This document shows, in pieces, positions 1-4,240 of a stretch of 6,043 nt of DNA (positions within the stretch are counted from its first letter, which is position 1; each line of letters begins with the position of its first letter). Under the pieces are notes generated by a model that was given only the letters and a program-made list of their open reading frames with translations, had not been told where the DNA came from and did no database searches. Origin of the DNA: CAYMCQ01 sp964389025 (GTDB taxonomy: Bacteria; Verrucomicrobiota; Verrucomicrobiia; Limisphaerales; CAYMCQ01). The stretch covers positions 1-6,043 of the forward strand of contig CAYMCQ010000129.1 in assembly GCA_964389025.1 (NCBI GenBank), given 5' to 3'. A program made the translations under genes and the position numbers.

Positions 1-928
1 AGAGCGTCGAGTAGGCGAGGATGCGTTTGATGTCGTTTTGCTGGACGGCGATGAGCGCGGCGAGCAATGCGGTGAATCCGCCCACGTAAGAAATTATTTC
101 AAGCGCGGGTGCAGTGAACAAAAAGAAAACTCGACAAAGCATATAAACGCCAGCGGCAACCATCGTTGCTGCGTGAATCAGCGCTGATACCGGCGTGGGG
201 CCTTCCATGGCGTCCGGCAACCAAACGTGGAGTGGGAATTGCGCGGACTTGCCGACTGCGCCGCAGAAAATCAGGAGGCCGGCGATAGATGTGATTCCGC
301 CGAGCGCGGCGAGATTGACTGAAAGCTGTTCTTGAATCGCCGAGAAATTGAGCGAGCCAATCGCTGCCCAGACCGTCAGAATTCCGAGAATGAATCCAAA
401 GTCCCCAAGCCGATTCGTGATGAATGCCTTTTTCGCTGCGTCCGCTGCGCTCGGTTTTTCAAACCAGAAGCCGATGAGCAGATAACTCGATACGCCGACC
501 AGTTCCCAGAAGATGAACAGTTGAAGAAAGTTGTTCGACAGCACAATGCCGAGCATCGAAAACGTGAACAGGCTCAGGCACGCGAAGAACCGCGAGTAGC
601 CCGGGTCGTCGTGCATGTAGCCAACGGAGTAAATGTGAATCAATCCGCCGACACCTGTGACGATGAGCAGCATCATCAAACTCAACGAGTCAATCCGCAG
701 GCCGAAGTCCACTTGCAGATCGCCAACGGAAAGCCACGAGAGGCTGGTTTCGCTGCTCGTCCAGCCATTCACCGCGATGAAAATGACCGAGAGAATAAAT
801 CCTGTGACAACCGCGCCGACGGAAAGTTGCGCGCTGACGCTGCGATTGCGCAGCGTGAAAAGCGTGATGATTCCCGCCGCCGCCAGCGGCAGGAACAAGA
901 TTATCCACGGTAACGCTTGGAGTTTCAT
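1..928 (-). CDS. nuoL: NADH-quinone oxidoreductase subunit L (N-terminal part; runs off the left edge)
   Basis: NuoL is the distal antiporter-like, proton-pumping subunit of the complex I membrane arm. The first 309 residues are in the window and the 3' end lies beyond base 1. The protein is a run of hydrophobic segments starting at the N-terminus (MKLQALPWIILFLPLAAAG). Family signatures visible are SVGYMHDD at about 102-109, FIFWELVGVSSYLLIGFW at about 138-155, and the block from GAVGKSAQFPLHVWLPDAM to GPTPVSALIHAATMVAAG at about 223-260. E142, K227 and H252 sit where E. coli NuoL has E144, K229 and H254, which are proton-path residues; this match is from memory. The ATG at 928 is chosen because the conserved N-terminus begins there. 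I see no clear Shine-Dalgarno, and a repeat arm ends 10 bases upstream. It follows nuoK after a 142-base gap filled by that repeat. Confidence 0.96.
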   Translation of the reverse strand, partial: MKLQALPWIILFLPLAAAGIITLFTLRNRSVSAQLSVGAVVTGFILSVIFIAVNGWTSSETSLSWLSVGDLQVDFGLRIDSLSLMMLLIVTGVGGLIHIYSVGYMHDDPGYSRFFACLSLFTFSMLGIVLSNNFLQLFIFWELVGVSSYLLIGFWFEKPSAADAAKKAFITNRLGDFGFILGILTVWAAIGSLNFSAIQEQLSVNLAALGGITSIAGLLIFCGAVGKSAQFPLHVWLPDAMEGPTPVSALIHAATMVAAGVYMLCRVFFLFTAPALEIISYVGGFTALLAALIAVQQNDIKRILAYSTL

Positions 929-938
929 TGTTGGAAAA

Positions 939-1065
939 CCACGAATGAACACGAATGGACACGAATATTTGAGACACGGATTTGCACGGATGATTTAGAA
1001 TCCGTGTTAATCGGTGTAATCCGTGTCACGCCTTCAGATTCGTGTTTGTTTGTGTCCATTCGTGG
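939..1065. repeat. Nested imperfect inverted repeat (CACGAAT / CACGGAT type) filling the nuoK-nuoL gap
   Basis: The outer arms are 28 bases each (939-966 and 1038-1065), inverted, with about five mismatches, and built from reiterated CACGAAT units (ACACGAATGGACACGAAT). Inside them an inner pair occupies 973-991 and 1000-1027, built from CACGGAT/ATCCGTG units; the right inner arm carries an extra unit copy. The element starts 5 bases past the nuoK stop and ends 10 bases before the nuoL start, so it fills the gap. On the nuo transcript it could form a long hairpin next to the nuoL ribosome-binding region. I recognise the unit type as a common intergenic repeat of Verrucomicrobia-like genomes; that recognition is from memory. 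It is not followed by a T-run, so I do not call it a terminator. Confidence 0.85.
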
Positions 1066-1070
1066 TTGCT

Positions 1071-1394
1071 TCAAAGTTTCAGGCTCGTCAAATCTTCAAC
1101 GTGCGCGGTCTGGCGTTTGCGGTAGAGCGCGACGATGAGCGCCAATCCAACCGCCACCTCCGCCGCCGCAACGGTGATGATGAAGAAAACCAAAATCTGT
1201 CCGTTCAGCCCTTTATTTGGATCGGGATCAGGATTAAACCGTGAGAATGAAACGAGCGCGAGGTTTGCAGCGTTGAGCATCAACTCCAGTGACATATAAA
1301 TCACCAGCAGATTGCGCCGCAGAATGACGCCGAGCAGCCCGAGCGAAAACAGCGCGGCGCTGACGACAAGATAATGTTCCAAGCCAATATTCAT
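1071..1394 (-). CDS. nuoK: NADH-quinone oxidoreductase subunit K
   Basis: NuoK is a small membrane subunit of complex I, homologous to MrpC, that takes part in proton translocation. The product is 107 residues, normal for the family, with three hydrophobic segments at about 6-24, 28-50 and 65-90. The conserved sequence MNIGLEHYLVVSAALFSLG opens the protein. E37 (in YMSLELMLNAANLALV) and E79 (in ITVAAAEVAVGLALIVALYR) occupy the places of the two essential membrane glutamates, E36 and E72 in E. coli. The loop between helices 2 and 3 (SRFNPDPDPNKGLNG) is a little longer than in E. coli. The ATG at 1394 is preferred over an upstream in-frame ATG at 1415, because the seven extra residues (MPLWQKK) fall in repeat DNA and are not conserved. 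A repeat arm ends 8 bases upstream. Confidence 0.96.
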   Translation of the reverse strand: MNIGLEHYLVVSAALFSLGLLGVILRRNLLVIYMSLELMLNAANLALVSFSRFNPDPDPNKGLNGQILVFFIITVAAAEVAVGLALIVALYRKRQTAHVEDLTSLKL

Positions 1395-1402
1395 TTTCTT
1401 TT

Positions 1403-1546
1403 GCCACAGAGGCACAGAGACACAGAGCTTGGTAGGGCTGCGCTGCTGCGCAGCCCAAATTCAGGGACGAGCGGCAGCTCGTCCCTACCACCAATTTTGT
1501 AGATTCTGTTTTTCATTTCTCTCTGCGACCTCTGTGTCTCTGTGGC
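1403..1546. repeat. Outer inverted repeat (CACAGAGACACAGAG type) in the nuoJ-nuoK gap
   Basis: The left arm is 1403-1427 (CCACAGAGGCACAGAGACAC onward) and the right arm is 1521-1546 (ends CTCTGTGTCTCTGTGGC). They are imperfect inverted copies made of ACAGAG-like units. The right arm ends 2 bases after the nuoJ stop, and the left arm begins 8 bases upstream of the nuoK start. The arms enclose a separate GTAGGG/CCCTAC double hairpin at 1430-1490 and about 30 bases of otherwise featureless, T-rich DNA (1491-1520). The unit is a familiar intergenic repeat type in Verrucomicrobia-like genomes, from memory. No protein is encoded here. Confidence 0.8.
1430..1490. repeat. REP/BIME-like double hairpin bounded by GTAGGG and CCCTAC
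   Basis: Two perfect hairpins lie back to back. Hairpin 1 has arms GGGCTGCGC (1435-1443) and GCGCAGCCC (1448-1456) around a 4-base loop. Hairpin 2 has arms GGGACGAGC (1464-1472) and GCTCGTCCC (1477-1485), also around a 4-base loop, with 7 bases between the hairpins. Outside them TGGTA (1430-1434) pairs with TACCA (1486-1490). Read inward from each end, each half begins 5'-GTAG followed by a palindrome, which is the organisation of paired, inverted REP sequences (a BIME). The element at 5960-6029 shares the GTAGGG/CCCTAC boundary and double-hairpin plan but has different stem sequences. Confidence 0.82.
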
Positions 1547-1548
1547 TA

Positions 1549-2049
1549 TCATTTCAAATCCTTTTTACTCAACAAAATCACGCCGACCATCGCCACGAGC
1601 AGCAGCATGGAAACAATTTCAAACGGCAACAGGTATTGCGTGAACAAAAGTTTGCCGAGCGGAACGGTCGAGCCTTCGACTTGCGGCGATGGGTTCGCGC
1701 TCAACGCGGATTGCCGAAGCGCCCGCCAAAAGATTCCCGCGATTGCTCCGACGGCGACCACGCCCGCGATGAGTCCAAACGATTTTATTTTGCGCCGCTC
1801 CTCTTCTTTCAGATCGAGCAGCATGATGACGAACAGGAAGAGCACCATCACCGCGCCGGCATAGACGAGGATTTGGATCGCCGCGAGGAAGAACGCGTGC
1901 AGCAACACGAACAGTCCCGCCATCGAAACGATGGTCAGCACGAGAAACATCGCGCTCGTGATCGGATTGCGACTCCACGGATTTGCGATGACGAGCGTCC
2001 CGCAAATCACCGTCAGAAACGCGAAGATGTAAAATAAAATGTCCTGCAT
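1549..2049 (-). CDS. nuoJ: NADH-quinone oxidoreductase subunit J
   Basis: NuoJ is the complex I membrane subunit (ND6 homologue) that lies next to NuoH and NuoK. Its transmembrane helix 3 contains a pi-bulge involved in coupling quinone reduction to proton pumping. The product is 166 residues with five hydrophobic segments. The family signature spans about residues 22-75, including NPITSAMFLVLTIVSMAGLFVLL and AAIQILVYAGAVMVLFLFVIMLL, followed by a charged loop (DLKEEERRKIK). The C-terminal helix FEIVSMLLLVAMVGVILL and the KKDLK tail are also typical. The start at 2049 (MQDILFYIFAFLTV) fits the family, with only a weak purine stretch (AGAAG) upstream. It directly follows the HNH nuclease gene with a 45-base gap, so an inserted module separates it from its usual neighbour nuoI. 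Confidence 0.96.
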   Translation of the reverse strand: MQDILFYIFAFLTVICGTLVIANPWSRNPITSAMFLVLTIVSMAGLFVLLHAFFLAAIQILVYAGAVMVLFLFVIMLLDLKEEERRKIKSFGLIAGVVAVGAIAGIFWRALRQSALSANPSPQVEGSTVPLGKLLFTQYLLPFEIVSMLLLVAMVGVILLSKKDLK

Positions 2050-2069
2050 CAGCTTCTGATTTTAAATTT

Positions 2070-2087
2070 GGAACTCAGGAACTCAGG
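2070..2087. repeat. Short tandem repeat between the HNH gene and nuoJ
   Basis: Two adjacent copies of the 8-base unit GGAACTCA (2070-2077 and 2078-2085) are followed by GG. They lie in the 45-base gap between the HNH nuclease stop and the nuoJ start. It may be the remnant of a small intergenic repeat at the left edge of the inserted two-gene module, or simple slippage. The unit is too short to assign to a family. Confidence 0.5.
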
Positions 2088-2094
2088 AAAAACC

Positions 2095-2682
2095 TTATGC
2101 TTTCGGTGTAGCTGCTAAATTAAATTTTCGCAGCAACCATTCTAACACGGCTCGCTGGTCGTCAATTGTTGCACGGCGAATCTGAGCAAGGAGATGAATT
2201 CGATCGGGCGTTGGAAGCGCGGTATTCTGCAAGCCCTCATTGCAAGTTGTGCAGATGACGCGGAGATTTTGTGGCGAATCGTCTCCGCCTTTGGATTTGT
2301 CTCTGATGTGCCCGATCGTTAACCGAACCGTCCGTGGTCCGCCGAGCGGATCAGGGTCTCCTGCTGCAACGCCACACATTTGACAAGTATGACCATTGCG
2401 TTCGAGAACCTGTGCTCGTGTCTGTTTGGAGATTCCGCGTTTGAAGGCTGGCACGCGGATAGGCGTTTCGAGAAGATATTGGCCGGGTTTCAAGTCGGCG
2501 CGATCTTTGTGGGAAAGAATTTGATAACCCTCTTCGTTTCGTAGTTCGCGAACTCTCCGTGCCCATTCTGCCGCCCAGCCGCTGGCTTCTTGGATTTCTC
2601 GCGATTTCAAAACCCTGCCTATGTTCGCAAGAAAAAAGTTTAGGATTTGTTGTTTAGAGCCGGAGCTTTTCTTGGATGGCAT
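2095..2682 (-). CDS. HNH endonuclease, probable restriction enzyme partner of the adjacent methyltransferase
   Basis: The product is 195 residues and predicted soluble. Residues 10-72 look like a helix-rich DNA-binding (winged-helix-like) domain (SREIQEASGWAAEWARRVRE). Residues 90-155 form an HNH beta-beta-alpha-metal nuclease: a zinc-knuckle pair C100/C103 (CQMC), H125 in TIGHI as the likely general base, N139 in QNLRVIC, and a second pair C144/C147 (CTTCN). The usual third histidine is replaced by N148, giving an HNN pattern that is also seen in active HNH enzymes. The C-terminal helix (about 160-188) is charged and amphipathic. The ATG at 2682 (MPSKKSSG) is preferred over an in-frame start at 2769, because the 29 extra residues lie inside the methyltransferase gene and look unrelated. 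Even so, the gene overlaps the methyltransferase by 29 bases, which suggests coupled translation. The restriction role is inferred from the partner; the cut site cannot be read from the sequence. Confidence 0.85.
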   Translation of the reverse strand: MPSKKSSGSKQQILNFFLANIGRVLKSREIQEASGWAAEWARRVRELRNEEGYQILSHKDRADLKPGQYLLETPIRVPAFKRGISKQTRAQVLERNGHTCQMCGVAAGDPDPLGGPRTVRLTIGHIRDKSKGGDDSPQNLRVICTTCNEGLQNTALPTPDRIHLLAQIRRATIDDQRAVLEWLLRKFNLAATPKA

Positions 2683-3535
2683 ATCGTATTCGTTCTTTAC
2701 AGATTTTGGAGTATTCAGGATTGAGTTCGATGAGTATTGCCCTGCGACCAAGTTCTTGCGCGACCGCACCAGTTGTTCCTGAGCCGCCGAACGGGTCGAG
2801 CACTGTATCTCCGACGCGACTGCCGAGCAAAATGCAGCGCCGAGCTAACTCCCGCGGAAATGCAGCAGGATGCCCTTTGCCGCTTATATCAGGGCCAAGT
2901 ATCCAGCAATTTCTCAAATTTGCTCCTGTCGGTTCTCTGACACCGCTCGGGTCGTAATAATAGTTCGGCTCTTTTGACATCAGAAAAATTTCCTCGGTCG
3001 CGGATGTCGGGCGATTTTTTACGCTCTCAGGCATCGCTGTTTTTTTCAGCCAAGTTATTTTCGATCTCAGCACCCAACCATCAGCTTGTAATGCAAACGC
3101 AACTCGCCACGGTAATCCCATTAAGTCTCGATCTTTCAATCCCCAGCAGTTTGGAACTTTGCAGTTACGTCTCTGAATAAGCTTTTTTGTATTCCCGACG
3201 ATAGCATTCGGACCACAGTTTCCCGTTCCGCCGTTGCGCGCGTATCCGTCACCGACATTCAACCAAAGCGTTCCATCTTTTTTCAAGACGCGCCGCACTT
3301 CACGAAAAACTTCGACTAGATTCGTGACGTATTGGTCAGGTGAAGCCTCCGCTCCGATTTGAGAGCTGTGTGCATAGTCACGCAATCCCCAATACGGCGG
3401 AGACGTGACACAACATTGAATAGATTCGGCAGCCAGCGAAGGAAGCAACTTCCGACTATCACCAGTAAGGATTTGCAATTCTGCAATCCTCATCCCGTTT
3501 CCATTTCCATTGCCGTTACTGTGATGCGACTTCAT
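2654..3535 (-). CDS. Beta-class site-specific DNA methyltransferase (SPPY type; N4-cytosine or N6-adenine)
   Basis: This enzyme transfers a methyl group from S-adenosylmethionine to an exocyclic base amine in DNA. Counting from the chosen start (293 residues), GDS is at 25-27, motif IV TSPPYWGLRDY at 44-54, GTLWLNVGDGY at 88-98, a variable target-recognition region at about 99-220, GHPAAFP at 221-227, the SAM-binding motif I DPFGGSGTTG at 247-256 and IELNPEY at 269-275. Catalytic motif IV preceding motif I defines the beta class. SPPY rather than DPPY favours N4-cytosine methylation but does not prove it. The start is uncertain. ATG 3535 has GGAAG 5 bases upstream. Alternatives are TTG 3577 (AGGA 8 bases upstream), ATG 3571, and ATG 3493, which would drop a Gly-Asn repeat and match the conserved core best. 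The gene begins just after nuoI and overlaps the HNH gene. Confidence 0.92.
   Translation of the reverse strand: MKSHHSNGNGNGNGMRIAELQILTGDSRKLLPSLAAESIQCCVTSPPYWGLRDYAHSSQIGAEASPDQYVTNLVEVFREVRRVLKKDGTLWLNVGDGYARNGGTGNCGPNAIVGNTKKLIQRRNCKVPNCWGLKDRDLMGLPWRVAFALQADGWVLRSKITWLKKTAMPESVKNRPTSATEEIFLMSKEPNYYYDPSGVREPTGANLRNCWILGPDISGKGHPAAFPRELARRCILLGSRVGDTVLDPFGGSGTTGAVAQELGRRAILIELNPEYSKICKERIRYAIQEKLRL
3494..3517 (-). repeat. Hexanucleotide repeat encoding an (Asn-Gly)4 tract in the methyltransferase N-terminus
   Basis: Four imperfect 6-base units of the form AAYGGN on the coding strand encode Asn-Gly four times in a row, immediately before an internal methionine (ATG 3493) that begins the conserved methyltransferase core. 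The unit length is a multiple of three, so gain or loss of units would alter a flexible linker without shifting the frame. If the true start is ATG 3493, the tract is untranslated leader. Confidence 0.6.
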
Positions 3536-3589
3536 CGTTTCTTCCGCATGTTGAGATATTTTTCTGGTCATTGCCAAATTTCTTTTCCT
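3536..3589 (-). promoter_or_regulatory. Competing ribosome-binding sites for the methyltransferase start
   Basis: On the minus strand, AGGA (3586-3589) lies 8 bases before a TTG at 3577, and GGAAG (3541-3545) lies 5 bases before the ATG at 3535. Both are well spaced and in the same frame. The ATG at 3571 has no well-placed Shine-Dalgarno. I prefer ATG 3535, but two N-terminal forms are possible. I see no convincing separate promoter in the 42-base gap after nuoI. Confidence 0.45.
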
Positions 3590-3619
3590 GATTTTTTGCG
3601 TTCCAAAATTAAATCGCTT

Positions 3620-4162
3620 TCATGCTTTCACAGGAAAATTTTCCTGCGCCTTGGCTTCTTCCTCTTTGTGTTTCCACTTCTGAATGCCCGCGTGCACGCC
3701 GCCGAGCGCGAGCAATTTTTCTTTGCCGTAAATCATTTCTTCGCGGCTCGTGCCGGTGAGTGAATAATCCTTTTGCAGAAAGATCGCCTCCTCGGGACAA
3801 ACTTCCTGGCAGTAGCCGCAGAAAATGCAGCGCAGCATGTTGATCTCAAATTCGAGCGGGATTTTTTCCGCGTTCGGACGGTCGGCGAGCGGACCGTTCG
3901 GGCCGGGCGGTAGAATTTTGATCGCTTTGGGCGGACAAATGAATTCGCAAAGCTGGCACGAGACGCATTTGGTGTCGCCGTTCTGGTCGCGCACGAGATA
4001 CGGCGCGCCGCGATAGCCTTCCGGCACGACCCATTTCTCCTCGGGATACTGCATCGTCACCTTCTTTTTGAAGAAGTGGCGCAGCGTGACTTTGAATCCG
4101 CCGATGATGGCGGGCATGTAAAGCCGCTCCCATAAATTCAATGGTTTGCGTTTGACGATCAT
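3620..4162 (-). CDS. nuoI: NADH-quinone oxidoreductase subunit I (two 4Fe-4S clusters)
   Basis: NuoI (TYKY homologue) holds clusters N6a and N6b, which pass electrons along the peripheral arm of complex I toward N2 and the quinone. The product is 180 residues, normal length. Two ferredoxin motifs are complete: C66-x2-C69-x2-C72-x3-C76-P (CVSCQLCEFICP) and C112-x2-C115-x2-C118-x3-C122-P (CIFCGYCQEVCP). The N-terminus (WERLYMPAIIGGFKVTLRHFF) is the typical amphipathic, membrane-associated segment. The linker DQNGDTKC and the EFEINMLRC stretch are also typical. The C-terminal tail is highly charged (HKEEEAKAQE). The ATG at 4162 fits the family; only a weak AGAG lies about 10 bases upstream. It follows nuoH after a 78-base gap that is nearly all inverted repeat. 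The next gene downstream is the methyltransferase, where nuoJ would be expected. Confidence 0.97.
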   Translation of the reverse strand: MIVKRKPLNLWERLYMPAIIGGFKVTLRHFFKKKVTMQYPEEKWVVPEGYRGAPYLVRDQNGDTKCVSCQLCEFICPPKAIKILPPGPNGPLADRPNAEKIPLEFEINMLRCIFCGYCQEVCPEEAIFLQKDYSLTGTSREEMIYGKEKLLALGGVHAGIQKWKHKEEEAKAQENFPVKA

Positions 4163-4176
4163 TTCAATTTTTCTCT

Positions 4177-4240
4177 GACAGGATTAACAAGATTTGCAGG
4201 ATAAAAAATCTGAAATCCTGCCCATCTTGTAAATCCTGTC
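4177..4240. repeat. Inverted repeat (GACAGGATTAACAAG type) filling the nuoH-nuoI gap
   Basis: Two 26-base arms, 4177-4202 and 4215-4240, are inverted copies with three mismatches, separated by a 12-base A/T-rich spacer. The units are GACAGGATT and GCAGGAT variants. The right arm abuts the nuoH stop codon with no gap, and the left arm ends 14 bases before the nuoI start, so little is left but the ribosome-binding region. On the transcript this would form a strong hairpin. Its T-run lies in the loop and not after the stem, and essential genes follow, so a terminator role is unlikely. Confidence 0.87.

Larger units (their letters stand above)
2050..3619 (-). other. Candidate restriction-modification module inserted between nuoI and nuoJ
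   Basis: The span between the nuoI stop and the nuoJ start contains only a methyltransferase gene and an HNH nuclease gene, both in the operon orientation and overlapping each other. The nuo genes on both sides are complete and in canonical order, so the simplest reading is an insertion into the intercistronic gap. Hand counts of a few 60-base lines give roughly 47-50% G+C in the methyltransferase and 57-62% in nuoI and nuoH, but the HNH gene reaches 57%, so composition is only weak support. I see no transposase, integrase or att site. The 8-mer CTGATTTT occurs near both ends (2056-2063 and 3588-3595), too short to be convincing as a target duplication. Confidence 0.65.

Noticed and set aside
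332..913. Plus-strand open frame of 193 codons
   Set aside because: It is antisense to nuoL, rich in Arg, Gln, Asp and Glu as is typical of the reverse frame of membrane-protein genes, and has no recognisable domain.
939..1065. CRISPR array or tandem repeat array
   Set aside because: The CACGAAT/CACGGAT units are inverted and nested, with no regular direct repeats and unique spacers of constant length.
1429..2037. Plus-strand open frame of 202 codons
   Set aside because: It is antisense to nuoJ and runs across the palindromic repeat. The composition is hydrophilic shadow sequence with no family signature.
2683..2769. N-terminal extension of the HNH gene to 2769
   Set aside because: The extra 29 residues lie inside the end of the methyltransferase motif region and look like out-of-frame reading of it. 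The ATG at 2682 gives a cleaner domain start.
3578..3619. Dedicated promoter for the restriction-modification genes
   Set aside because: A TTTAAT-like stretch is present in the 42-base gap, but no matching upstream box at proper spacing is convincing, and the gap is A/T-rich throughout.
4177..4240. Rho-independent terminator after nuoH
   Set aside because: The T-run on the transcript is in the loop rather than after the stem, and the operon must continue into nuoI. The sequence matches a dispersed repeat type better.
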